64,000 bases of DNA from UBA11403 sp963784615 (GTDB taxonomy: Bacteria; Pseudomonadota; Gammaproteobacteria; Legionellales; Legionellaceae), in assembly GCA_963784615.1 (NCBI GenBank), contig CAWASG010000002.1:496001-560000 (forward strand). Reading direction: 5' to 3'. Numbering within the stretch: the first letter of the stretch is position 1; every line of letters begins with the position of its first letter. The notes beneath the pieces are model-generated. The model was not told the origin of the DNA and did not search any database. It saw only the letters and a list, made by a program, of their open reading frames with translations. The translations under genes were made by a program, and so were the position numbers. Below are positions 16,172 through 24,808 of this stretch, piece by piece.

Positions 16172-16972
16172 ATGTACCAATCATTTTTTGGTTTAACCCA
16201 AGCCCCCTTAGGAAAAAAAAGTATCCAATTATGGGATAACGCCCAGCTTGCAGGCCTTGCTCAACAGTTTAATTGGCTTCTTCAATCACCTGGCGTTGGA
16301 TTACTCACAGCAGAGCCTGGACTTGGGAAAACGGCTGCACTTCGACAACTAACCAGCACTTTAAACCCACATCAATACAGCGTTTTCTACATCGCCGAGA
16401 CAGATTTTGGTCGACTGGATTTTTATCGTCAAATGGCGCTGATACTTGGACTTGCTTCTTCTTATCGTCGTGCTCAGTTATGGCGTGATATTAAGGAGTA
16501 CATCATTCACTTGGCTACTCAAAAGAACATTATGCCAGTATTCATTATTGATGAAGCACAAAATCTTCCATCTGAATTTTTTCGTGATTTCCCAGCTTTC
16601 CTCAATTTTGTCTTTGATTCCAAAGACTACATGACCGTTTGGTTGGTAGGCCACCCGGAGCTCGCTCGCGAGATAGGGAAACCCGCTAATGCTGCATTAG
16701 AATCTCGGATCCAAGCACGTTGTGAACTGAAGCCAATTCTTGAGCGCGATGCATTTAAGCAGCTTATTGAACATGGTTTTTCTCAGGCTGGATGTACGCA
16801 TCAGTTGTTGTCCGACTCAGCTCTTGAGCTGCTCCGAATGTCCTCAAAAGGTAATCCAAGACAAGCACATAAACTCATTGTTACATCACTGCGATTGGCT
16901 ACTGATAAAAAAATCAATCATCTACCAGATGATATCATCAAGGAGGCCATCGCTCTGTTGAAACAAATTTAA
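16172..16972 (+). CDS. Transposition AAA+ ATPase, copy 2
   Basis: Identical 266-residue product to copy 1; carries the only base difference seen among the copies, a synonymous CTA Leu codon at 16922-16924. ATG directly abuts the transposase stop (TAAATG). Confidence 0.9.
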   Translation: MYQSFFGLTQAPLGKKSIQLWDNAQLAGLAQQFNWLLQSPGVGLLTAEPGLGKTAALRQLTSTLNPHQYSVFYIAETDFGRLDFYRQMALILGLASSYRRAQLWRDIKEYIIHLATQKNIMPVFIIDEAQNLPSEFFRDFPAFLNFVFDSKDYMTVWLVGHPELAREIGKPANAALESRIQARCELKPILERDAFKQLIEHGFSQAGCTHQLLSDSALELLRMSSKGNPRQAHKLIVTSLRLATDKKINHLPDDIIKEAIALLKQI

Positions 16973-16977
16973 AAATA

Positions 16978-17011
16978 AAAGCTCCCCAAGGTGCTTGCCT
17001 TGGGGAGCTTT
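16978..17011. terminator. Hairpin at the ATPase end of transposon copy 2
   Basis: AAAGCTCCCCAAGG / CCTTGGGGAGCTTT arms, 6-nt loop, directly after the ATPase stop codon. Confidence 0.75.
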
Positions 17012-17019
17012 GTCTCAGG

Positions 17020-18180
17020 TTAATTAAATAGGGACGAGATATGTAAATTAGAGTGAGACGTTACAGCTTTCTTTGCGACCGGATCGATAGAGCACAACCA
17101 TTTACTAAAAGGATTTTTTTTATAGTGATCGGCTAAAGCGAGTTGTATTTCTTGTTTTTGTGTTAATTGTGTTAATTTCTCTTCTAATTCTTTCTTAATT
17201 GCCTGAAGAGCTCCGCAGCTTTTGGCGCCCTCAATTTCTTTGGACTTACCTGCAACATATTGATCCATCACTGGATCATTTTTTTTGCTAACTCCGAACT
17301 CGTTTATTGATTTCAGTACAGCTCTACATTGTGTTTGAAGGTCTACAATCACCTCATTTTGAAGTGTTTTTAAATTATTTAAATAAGTTTTTTTCTCTGG
17401 AATAGTCTCTGGAATAGAGAGGGGCGGATTAGTGTCGAAATCGGGTTCGATTTTTTTTAGGTCTGCTGTGATAGCCTTTATTTTATCAGCAAGGAGCAGT
17501 TTATTTATTTCAACATTCTCAGGTGAATTTTGATCTGTAAGTAAAATAGATATCCCACCAAGCTGCTTTAACGCGGACTCAATCGTACATCGATCGCCAG
17601 GAATGTTCTCTGATAAGTGATTAAGCAACATTCTTAACGAATCACCCCATGGAGAGAGAGCAATAAAATGGTCTGTTTCAGAGTTTTGCTTTATAGGATT
17701 CATGCCTGTAACTTTGAAATACTTTACAAAATCTGCATTTTGCATAAGAAATTCGCGCAACATTGCCCCAAGATGATATACATGCAACTGTTCTGCATTT
17801 AACCCAGGTTTCTGTTCATAGGATTGAGCATTTTTGATTTCAGGAGGGGGGTTTTTCCCTGTATGCACTATGGAAGCAGTAGCAACACAAGGAGCTTTAG
17901 GACCATAAGGAACATCAGAGTCCATATAGGTTCTTAAACGACGCGATTCAAGATCCAATTGGTTAAGTCTTAGAATCTGCCCTTTTTTATCAATCACCAA
18001 ATCAGTATTTTCTATGTTAGTAAGCGCAAACCCCGCCCTCGACAACTCTTCCAGATCTTTTGCTACTAGAGTGTATATTCCAATGGCTATTTTAATATGT
18101 CTGATCAGATCCGTATCTTTTTGTGTTTGTGCATATTTAAACATATTATTTTTATTTTCGGATTGCGGTGTGTTAGGCAT
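17020..18180 (-). pseudogene. Kinase-like putative Dot/Icm effector, 3' end displaced by transposon copy 2
   Basis: The frame now encodes 386 residues, of which the last 14 or so (VTSHSNLHISSLFN) come from the transposon end; native sequence stops at 17066. A strong GGGGGAG Shine-Dalgarno precedes the ATG. Residues 30-80 (IGIYTLVAKDLEELSRAGFA, then NTDLVIDKKGQILRL) resemble the helix E to catalytic-loop region of protein kinases. Residues 132-210 (HVYHLGAMLREFL ... GDRCTIESALKQL) resemble the C-lobe end with the usual R-x-T-x-x-E-A-L pattern. The HRD aspartate and DFG motifs are not present and no N-lobe is visible, so it would be a C-lobe-only or pseudokinase-like protein. The original C-terminus is at 13838-13981. 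Effector status is inferred from context and the acidic tail only. Confidence 0.65.
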
Positions 18181-18594
18181 GTTTCTCCCCCAAATATCAC
18201 TTTATATACTTACATTGTAGTAGGGAACTTCTGAGTGAGCAAATTTAATGCGAAATATAGTATCCTTTCGATATCGCAGGGAAATCTAAGTCGGCATCTG
18301 TTTTAAAAGAAAAAATTCCTTAACTTAATGGCAGTGCTCGGTAGTGCGGTTATTTTGACAGATGGTGCGCCAATCGAGTCAAATAATATGTTGTAGTGGT
18401 GAGTTGACATATATGCGGATAAATGTGTCGTTGATTATTAAAAAATGATTTTGGTTAGAGAGCCCGCGCCCGCGCCCGCGCTCGTCATGTAACGCTCCCT
18501 GAAAAGAGGTATGAATTTAAATAAATAGTGATATACTGGCGAACGTGTGGTGGATTCACCGTCTTTATTGAGTGTTTAAAAGGAATTAACAATC
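18181..18594. other. Gene-free gap with repeat edge and GC microsatellite
   Basis: 414 bp between divergent genes. It contains one outer edge of repeat family 1 (CCTTAACTTAATGGCAGTG, 18315-18335) without the core, and a perfect triplicate CCCGCG tract at 18463-18480. AT-rich sequence with several TATA-like strings lies before both flanking genes; no promoter is assigned. Confidence 0.6.
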
Positions 18595-19362
18595 ATGCAT
18601 TTATTTAGCCCTCGCGTCATCTCTTGCTTACCTTTATTAATGCTAGGAACACTGAGTTATGCTCAATTAGACAAGGACTTTTTGCCTGAGGGGCCGAGCG
18701 AACAGGACGTTCGTCGTGTCATCACCTTCAGCGCTGGAGCGGCAAGGATTCAAAGCGGTACGACGCAAACCATTTATTTAACCCCTACCATACTCAAAAC
18801 CTTTAAGCCCATGTCATCCAACACAATGGTTATCGCCGAGATCTTTGCTGGGGCACAAATGGAGCTATCATCAAACATTCAAGGCCAGCTAGGCTTAGCA
18901 TTAGGTATCACCAATAACATCAATCGCGAAGGAGATATTTGGGAGCAAGCCAGCCCTGATTTTGATAATTACATTTACCAATATAGGATCAATCAATCAC
19001 GTATCGGGCTGAAGGGGAAGTTGTTAACCGTTCCAATGAAAGGGGAAATTTCACCTTATGTTACTGGCAACGTCGGCATAGGCCTTAATCAAGCCCGCGC
19101 ATACAACTCCACTCCCAAAATTGTTACAGAATCAGCACAACCTCCCTTTGACTCTCACGCAACCACAAGCTTTACCTACACCGTTGGCGCTGGCATACAA
19201 AAAGCCATTACTTCACATTGGTCAATCGGCGCGGGATATGAGTTTTCAGACTTAGGCAAAAGCTCACTCGGTCGGGCAGCGGGGCAGACGTTGAACCAGG
19301 GAATCAGCCTTTCGCATCTTTATACCAATGGTGGCATTATCAGCCTTTCTTATGTTGCGTAA
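18595..19362 (+). CDS. Outer-membrane beta-barrel protein
   Basis: 255 residues with a signal peptide (MHLFSPRVISCLPLLMLGTL, cleavage likely after SYA). The mature part consists of alternating amphipathic strands: ITFSAGAARIQSG, MVIAEIFAGAQMEL, GQLGLALGITNNIN, SPYVTGNVGIGLN, SFTYTVGAGIQKAI, WSIGAGYEFSDLG, and the terminal strand GGIISLSYVA. The pattern and size fit an 8-stranded barrel of the OmpW/OmpA-barrel class. The next gene (secreted Ig-like/repeat protein) begins 9 bp later, suggesting co-expression. I cannot assign a substrate. Confidence 0.8.
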   Translation: MHLFSPRVISCLPLLMLGTLSYAQLDKDFLPEGPSEQDVRRVITFSAGAARIQSGTTQTIYLTPTILKTFKPMSSNTMVIAEIFAGAQMELSSNIQGQLGLALGITNNINREGDIWEQASPDFDNYIYQYRINQSRIGLKGKLLTVPMKGEISPYVTGNVGIGLNQARAYNSTPKIVTESAQPPFDSHATTSFTYTVGAGIQKAITSHWSIGAGYEFSDLGKSSLGRAAGQTLNQGISLSHLYTNGGIISLSYVA

Positions 19363-19371
19363 GGACACTCA

Positions 19372-19896
19372 ATGACTCTCTTTTGTAGAAGACGTGTAAC
19401 CCCCTTTGTAATGGGCGTGATGGCACTGCTCATCAGCAGTTTTGATGTGCAGGCAAAGGCTACGCAGACTAAATTTATTATTACGCCACAGGGGAGTAGT
19501 ACAGTTACCGTTAGCACAATAGGAACCGCGAGCATCACGTATACGGTCACCAATAAACTTCCCACACGAGAAAGTCTAGTAATGACTCATGTGCAAGGTC
19601 TGACACAAGATACGAGTGGGGCGGGGTGTAAAAATCCCATGGTCTTAAATTCAGGTGAGTCGTGTTCGCTGGTGTTATCGATTGATGGCAGTCGCTTTGC
19701 GGGCGGCCAAACCACGACTTTAGAGAATACACCGCAAATTTGTATCGCTACGAATCAACTGTCTTGTTCTCAGCCGAATCCGTCAAATTGGTTGAAAATC
19801 AGAGCATTAAGTCCTTATACGATTGGAGGAACCATTTCTGGCTTGGTCCAACCAGTAACAAATTTAATTTTACAGAATAACGGCGGTGATAATATA
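19372..19896 (+). pseudogene. Secreted Ig-like/repeat protein, 5' fragment
   Basis: Signal peptide (residues about 1-29, ending VQAKA) and an N-terminal domain paralogous to that of the protein at 7059: shared FIITPQGSS..., ITYTVTNKLPTRESLVM, GLTQDTSGAGC, GESCSLVLSIDGS and CSQP segments. The coding sequence is cut at 19896 by transposon copy 3, after LILQNNGGDNI. Remaining pieces lie at 22984-23186 and 24809-25934. An AAGGA Shine-Dalgarno precedes the ATG. The present frame runs 17 codons into the transposon before stopping at 19953. Confidence 0.85.
19892..19896. repeat. Target-site duplication of transposon copy 3, left
   Basis: ATATA here and at 22981-22985. Confidence 0.85.
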
Positions 19897-20068
19897 TGTA
19901 ATGTCTCGAAAAATATAGCTCTTAACCGAAGTATTTATCTCGCACTATCTTGATCACAAGCCTTGTGATTACGATCAAAAACAATGAGATGAAAAATTAA
20001 TTATGATTAGTGACTGATCAACATGTATTATTGAGTCTCTTACCAAACAATAAAACAAGAGATCAGTC

Positions 20069-20608
20069 ATGGCGCATATTTTCGCAGATATTTTATCATT
20101 AGTACACTATATTCATATCCAAAGGCATGAGCCTGAGAAGTTAGGCTTAAAAAATTGCCTGTGTTGCGGTAAATCAAACCCTTGGCGACATGGTGGTTAT
20201 TCTCGTGAAGCGGATCGCATTAATCCTTCAAGTACCTCACTAAATCCAGTGTTTATTCAGCGATACTATTGCCCCTGTTGCGACAAAACATGTTCAGTCC
20301 TTCCGGAATGCATTCCACCGCGTAGATGGTATTTGTGGGATATGCAGCAGATCATTTTTGTATTGTACCTTTCTGGTATGAGCGCTTACGCTATATCAAA
20401 AACAATGCCGCCTTCACGCCAGACCATAAAGCGTTGGCTGATGCGCTTTGTAGAGCAATTTCGACTTCATAAAGATGCGTTGTGTACTCATTTTTATGCA
20501 CTGGGTAGAGCCATAAATATGGCTGACTTTTGGCAAGCAACGCTCCAGAAGATGCGTTTGAGTGAAGCGATGCGCCTTTGCCATGTAGCCGGAGTTGTTA
20601 TCCCATGA
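20069..20608 (+). CDS. DUF6431-type zinc-finger/HTH transposon protein, copy 3
   Basis: Identical to the products at 12700-13239 and 14154-14693. Confidence 0.75.
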   Translation: MAHIFADILSLVHYIHIQRHEPEKLGLKNCLCCGKSNPWRHGGYSREADRINPSSTSLNPVFIQRYYCPCCDKTCSVLPECIPPRRWYLWDMQQIIFVLYLSGMSAYAISKTMPPSRQTIKRWLMRFVEQFRLHKDALCTHFYALGRAINMADFWQATLQKMRLSEAMRLCHVAGVVIP

Positions 20609-20733
20609 ACATATAATCGGTTCAAGCATGAGTTGTGCAATGCTTATGCAAATATGAACCCCACACAGTTTGGTCGTTTCGGTGCCATGATTTTACTGAT
20701 TAACTTCACTCCCCATTAATAGCGGAGAGAAAA

Positions 20734-22086
20734 ATGAGTAAACCTTTACACCCGATGGCTTTGTTTCGCCTGATGGTTCTTGGTCCACTAGCGAGCCGCG
20801 CTGAACTAAAGCGCGGTGAGGTTAAAAGTATTATCCGAAGTTTGGCTGCCGATCGTTATACTATTCCTGAGTCAAGACGAACGCATATCAGTGAAGAAAC
20901 AATTGCGCGCTGGTACTACGATTGGAAGCGAGGGGGTATCGAAGCACTGAATCCTAAACCGCGCATAGACAAAGGAAGTACACAAATTTCAGAAACCGTG
21001 CAAAGCAGAATTGTGATCCTTAAAAAGGATAAGCCTTCACGCTCAATTAACACTATTATTGGCATGATTGAGCGCGAAGGATTGGTTGCTAAAGACACAT
21101 TGGCTCGGGCTTCCGTTCATCGCTTTTTACAACAACAGCACCTGTCAAAACGCATTATACCCAATCAAGACACTATTGAGCGCCGGTCATTCGTGGCTGC
21201 CCATGCAGGAGATATTTGGCAAGGAGATGTACTTCATGGCCCACGGATACAAACGCCATCAGGCATGCGGAAAACGTACTTGGTTTCATTGATTGACGAT
21301 TCCTCACGTCTTATTACACATAGTGCGTTTTGTCTTGGAGAAACAGCCCTCGATATAGAGGGCGTGCTCAAATCAGCTGTATTGAAACGAGGCGTACCGT
21401 ATAAATTGATTATTGATAATGGCCCTGCATACCGATCCGAGTCATTACAAACTATTTGTGCACACTTAGAGATACGGCTTGTCTATTGTCGCGCCCGAGA
21501 ACCCGAGGGCAAAGGTAAGCTCGAACGTTTTCATCGCACATTTAGAGAACAATTTATCGATGAGCTTGATATCGATAAAATTCGTGATTTGGGTGATCTT
21601 AATGCTCGCCTTTGGGCCTGGATTGAGCATGTTTATCATATTCGTTTGCATGGTGGGTTAGATAAGAAAACACCGCTTGATAGTTGGAGAGACGACCTGC
21701 TTCACGTGCGCCCTCTAACGCCTTATTTCGCCAATAAAATCGATGATATTTTTTACCATCGTGCTGAGCGAGTTGTTCGCAAAGATGGAACGATCAGTTG
21801 GGATGGCAAGATGTTTGAGGTACATCACAACCTTGTCGGTGAGAAAGTGACGTTGGTGTTTAATCCGCACACAAATATTGCTGTTCGGGTTGAAACAGCC
21901 TTCGGTGACAACTTGGGAGCCGCTGTTTTATTAGATTTAGACGCCAATCTTAATCGTAAACGCCAACGACCACATGCAGCACCTTCGCCTGAAGGAATCC
22001 AGCGTGAGCACAATGTCGAATTGGTTTTTGAAGACTATGTCGAGTCCATTGGCACCTTTGCACAAACAACCGGTGAGGACAATTAA
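20734..22086 (+). CDS. DDE transposase with Mu-type C-terminal domain, copy 3
   Basis: Identical 450-residue product; catalytic triad intact. Confidence 0.92.
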   Translation: MSKPLHPMALFRLMVLGPLASRAELKRGEVKSIIRSLAADRYTIPESRRTHISEETIARWYYDWKRGGIEALNPKPRIDKGSTQISETVQSRIVILKKDKPSRSINTIIGMIEREGLVAKDTLARASVHRFLQQQHLSKRIIPNQDTIERRSFVAAHAGDIWQGDVLHGPRIQTPSGMRKTYLVSLIDDSSRLITHSAFCLGETALDIEGVLKSAVLKRGVPYKLIIDNGPAYRSESLQTICAHLEIRLVYCRAREPEGKGKLERFHRTFREQFIDELDIDKIRDLGDLNARLWAWIEHVYHIRLHGGLDKKTPLDSWRDDLLHVRPLTPYFANKIDDIFYHRAERVVRKDGTISWDGKMFEVHHNLVGEKVTLVFNPHTNIAVRVETAFGDNLGAAVLLDLDANLNRKRQRPHAAPSPEGIQREHNVELVFEDYVESIGTFAQTTGEDN

Positions 22087-22887
22087 ATGTACCAATCATT
22101 TTTTGGTTTAACCCAAGCCCCCTTAGGAAAAAAAAGTATCCAATTATGGGATAACGCCCAGCTTGCAGGCCTTGCTCAACAGTTTAATTGGCTTCTTCAA
22201 TCACCTGGCGTTGGATTACTCACAGCAGAGCCTGGACTTGGGAAAACGGCTGCACTTCGACAACTAACCAGCACTTTAAACCCACATCAATACAGCGTTT
22301 TCTACATCGCCGAGACAGATTTTGGTCGACTGGATTTTTATCGTCAAATGGCGCTGATACTTGGACTTGCTTCTTCTTATCGTCGTGCTCAGTTATGGCG
22401 TGATATTAAGGAGTACATCATTCACTTGGCTACTCAAAAGAACATTATGCCAGTATTCATTATTGATGAAGCACAAAATCTTCCATCTGAATTTTTTCGT
22501 GATTTCCCAGCTTTCCTCAATTTTGTCTTTGATTCCAAAGACTACATGACCGTTTGGTTGGTAGGCCACCCGGAGCTCGCTCGCGAGATAGGGAAACCCG
22601 CTAATGCTGCATTAGAATCTCGGATCCAAGCACGTTGTGAACTGAAGCCAATTCTTGAGCGCGATGCATTTAAGCAGCTTATTGAACATGGTTTTTCTCA
22701 GGCTGGATGTACGCATCAGTTGTTGTCCGACTCAGCTCTTGAGCTGCTCCGAATGTCCTCAAAAGGTAATCCAAGACAAGCACATAAACTCATTGTTACA
22801 TCACTGCGATTGGCTACTGATAAAAAAATCAATCATCTGCCAGATGATATCATCAAGGAGGCCATCGCTCTGTTGAAACAAATTTAA
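22087..22887 (+). CDS. Transposition AAA+ ATPase, copy 3
   Basis: Identical 266-residue product with CTG at the Leu codon that is CTA in copy 2. Confidence 0.9.
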   Translation: MYQSFFGLTQAPLGKKSIQLWDNAQLAGLAQQFNWLLQSPGVGLLTAEPGLGKTAALRQLTSTLNPHQYSVFYIAETDFGRLDFYRQMALILGLASSYRRAQLWRDIKEYIIHLATQKNIMPVFIIDEAQNLPSEFFRDFPAFLNFVFDSKDYMTVWLVGHPELAREIGKPANAALESRIQARCELKPILERDAFKQLIEHGFSQAGCTHQLLSDSALELLRMSSKGNPRQAHKLIVTSLRLATDKKINHLPDDIIKEAIALLKQI

Positions 22888-22892
22888 AAATA

Positions 22893-22926
22893 AAAGCTCC
22901 CCAAGGTGCTTGCCTTGGGGAGCTTT
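22893..22926. terminator. Hairpin at the ATPase end of transposon copy 3
   Basis: Same 14-bp-arm hairpin as in the other two copies. Confidence 0.75.
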
Positions 22927-22983
22927 GTCTCAGGTTAATTAAATAGGGACGAGATATGTAAATTAGAGTGAGACGTTACAATA

Positions 22984-23186
22984 TACACAGAGGGAACTAC
23001 CAATGGCACATTTGTATTTCCTACACAACTCGTTCCAGGATCGACCTATACTGTTACAGTATTTTCACAACCAACTGGCCAAACTTGTTTAGTCAGTAAT
23101 GGTTCAGGAACAGTTACAGGTAATGTTACGAGTGTGAGCATAACGTGTAGCGTCACTTCTTCTTACACAGTTGGTGGAACTCGGAG
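22984..23186 (+). pseudogene. Secreted Ig-like/repeat protein, middle fragment
   Basis: Translates as YTEGTTNGTFVFPTQLVPGS and on through TYTVTVFSQPTGQTCLVSNG, TGNVTSVSITCSV and YTVGGT. This matches the module LQNNGGDN...GxFxFxTPxxxGxxYxVTVxxQPxGxxC...VTSVxxxC seen again in the third fragment. Joining fragment 1 to this one over a 5-bp ATATA duplication leaves the frames out of register by one base. Joining to fragment 3 over the IS3 duplication (GAG) keeps the frame. Confidence 0.8.
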
Positions 23187-23234
23187 CGTGCCAGGGGAAA
23201 TGAGACAAATTCTGTAGTGAATTAGCTAACTCGA

Positions 23235-24281
23235 TTATCCTGCCATAGACACCTCCGACTGTCCAGATTTACTTCCTATTTCAATCGATTCAGGTGGATT
23301 TATATACACCGCATCAGGGAGGCTTTTTAATTGTGGCTCTTTATGATTGAAGCGCTCTGGATGGGCAAGGAAAGCCTTCATCAAGACGGCATGTCGTTGC
23401 TCAAGAATAGATTGATCTCGCTGGTAATGAACGGATTCTGGCGTTAACCATGCGATCCCTGAGTGATAATGCTCTTTGTTATACCAAGGAAAAAATTGCT
23501 GACAAAAGGCCTCAGCGTGTTGCAGCGATTGGCAGCGTGCAGGGAACTCCGGCCTGTATTTTAGCGTTTTAAATTGTGACTCAGAAAAGGGATTGTCGTT
23601 GCTTGTATAAGGTCGGTTGTGGGTTTTAGCAACGCCGAGATGTTCGAGTAGCTGTGAAACAGTGTGAGATTTCATGCTTGGCCCATTATCCGAATGTATA
23701 GTCAGTTGGTGAGGCTGAATGCCGTGTTTTAAAGCGGTCTCATGTAATAATTTTCGGGCGAGTTCTTGCGACTCACAGTCTGCAATAAGCCAACCAACAA
23801 CATATCGGCTGAATATATCCATGATGACATATAGATGGTAATAAACCCATTTTGTAGGGCCAAGTAATTTTGTGATATCCCATGACCAGACTTCATTCGG
23901 GCGAGATGCAATTAATTCAGGCTTGACGGCATCTCGATGATTCCGCTGTAAACGCCGTTCTGCTGTTTCACCATGCTCTGCTAAAATGCGATACATGGTG
24001 CGGGGCGAACAATAATACTCGCCCTTATCCATCAACTCATAATACACATCGTAAGGCGTTTTATCGACGAAACGCTCGCTGTGCAATAAATCAAGAACAC
24101 ATTGCCTTTCTAGATTATTAAGGGCGTTAACCGGGGTGGTTGGCAGTCGTGACTCATTTTGTGCACCGTTTTTATCCTCCAAATGTCTGTAATAAGTGGC
24201 CCGTGGAATACACATCGCGGAACAAAGCATGTCAATCGGAATGGATTTATTTCGACCTTCTTGTGAAATGAGCTCCATCAA
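23235..24281 (-). CDS. IS3-family transposase OrfB
   Basis: 348 residues with an HTH_21-like N-terminal part (YYRHLEDKNG region) and an integrase (rve) core. The acidic triad is D in VWSWDITKLLG, D in LTIHSDNGPSM and E in NPFSESQFKTLKY. The C-terminal WYNKEHYHSGI segment is typical of IS3-family OrfB. The start (TTG 24281, with ATG next) overlaps the orfA stop by 4 bp (TTGATG). This implies coupling or re-initiation rather than the usual frameshift; a frameshift is not excluded. Confidence 0.92.
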   Translation of the reverse strand: MMELISQEGRNKSIPIDMLCSAMCIPRATYYRHLEDKNGAQNESRLPTTPVNALNNLERQCVLDLLHSERFVDKTPYDVYYELMDKGEYYCSPRTMYRILAEHGETAERRLQRNHRDAVKPELIASRPNEVWSWDITKLLGPTKWVYYHLYVIMDIFSRYVVGWLIADCESQELARKLLHETALKHGIQPHQLTIHSDNGPSMKSHTVSQLLEHLGVAKTHNRPYTSNDNPFSESQFKTLKYRPEFPARCQSLQHAEAFCQQFFPWYNKEHYHSGIAWLTPESVHYQRDQSILEQRHAVLMKAFLAHPERFNHKEPQLKSLPDAVYINPPESIEIGSKSGQSEVSMAG

Positions 24282-24736
24282 TTCACCTCGCTGCTGTCGT
24301 GTGAGAGGATGTGTGTCCCAAGCAGTTCCGAGACTTTTTTTTGGAGATCAATGACAGCCTGGGCTTGAGCCAGTTTCTTTTTCAATTGCTCAATTTCTCG
24401 AGCCATATGATCAGTGCGCCGGCCCTTTAATGTAGCTTTCTTGTCATCTGTATTCATTTCAAGCTGATTTCGCCATGCAGAAATACACCCTTGATACAAA
24501 CCCTCTCGGCGCAACAGTGCCCCACGCTCTAATGCATTACTACAGGCATCATAAGAGGTCAGAATTTGCAGTTTATATGCTTTGGTGAATTTCCGGCGCG
24601 GTGCTCCGCTGGCTTTTACCTGAGGATCAGATGGTGTTGATGCACTTAATTCAATCTGTTGATTATTGGCGCTTCCGTCTAATTGTGATTTGACTAAATT
24701 TAACTCATTAATACTGTTGTTCGATCCTAATACCAT
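24278..24736 (-). CDS. IS3-family transposase OrfA
   Basis: 152 residues; helix-turn-helix region RRKFTKAYKLQILTSYDACS (about 48-67) and a C-terminal coiled coil (MAREIEQLKKKLAQAQAVID) as in IS3 OrfA proteins. It supplies end-binding and leucine-zipper functions to the OrfAB transposase. Confidence 0.88.
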   Translation of the reverse strand: MVLGSNNSINELNLVKSQLDGSANNQQIELSASTPSDPQVKASGAPRRKFTKAYKLQILTSYDACSNALERGALLRREGLYQGCISAWRNQLEMNTDDKKATLKGRRTDHMAREIEQLKKKLAQAQAVIDLQKKVSELLGTHILSHDSSEVN

Positions 24737-24808
24737 TTTGACAATTTCCCTACCGCCCTCATGGAAGTAGTTTTACCTTATTTTTGTCTCATTGTCGCTG
24801 GCACAGAG

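Larger units (their letters stand above)
13982..17065 (+). mobile_element. 3,084-bp Mu/Tn7-type transposon, copy 2
   Basis: Same element as copy 1, opposite orientation. Ends TGTAATGTCTCGA and (inverted) TGTAACGTCTCAC; target duplication GCTTT at 13977-13981 and 17066-17070. It interrupts a leftward gene near its 3' end. It differs from the other copies by one noticed silent base (CTA instead of CTG, base 16924). Confidence 0.96.
19897..22980 (+). mobile_element. 3,084-bp Mu/Tn7-type transposon, copy 3
   Basis: Identical in layout to copy 2. Flanked by ATATA on both sides. It interrupts the secreted repeat-protein gene. The palindrome (19953-19969), three genes and the ATPase-end hairpin are all present. 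Confidence 0.96.
23187..24805 (-). mobile_element. IS3-family insertion sequence (1,619 bp)
   Basis: Imperfect terminal inverted repeats: left CGTGCCAGGGGAAATGAGAC, right (reverse) TGTGCCAGCGACAATGAGAC, both followed by AAA. A 3-bp duplication GAG lies at 23184-23186 and 24806-24808. Excising it restores an open frame through CGG AGG GCT GTA TCT GGT, supporting these boundaries. It carries orfA and orfB leftward. Confidence 0.9.

Noticed and set aside
18463..18480. CCCGCG triplet repeat as a phase-variation tract
   Set aside because: It lies more than 100 bp from either neighbouring start and outside any recognisable promoter spacer.
23187..24805. Programmed -1 frameshift between IS3 orfA and orfB
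   Set aside because: No A-rich slippery heptamer was obvious at the overlap, and orfB has its own start codons; left open.
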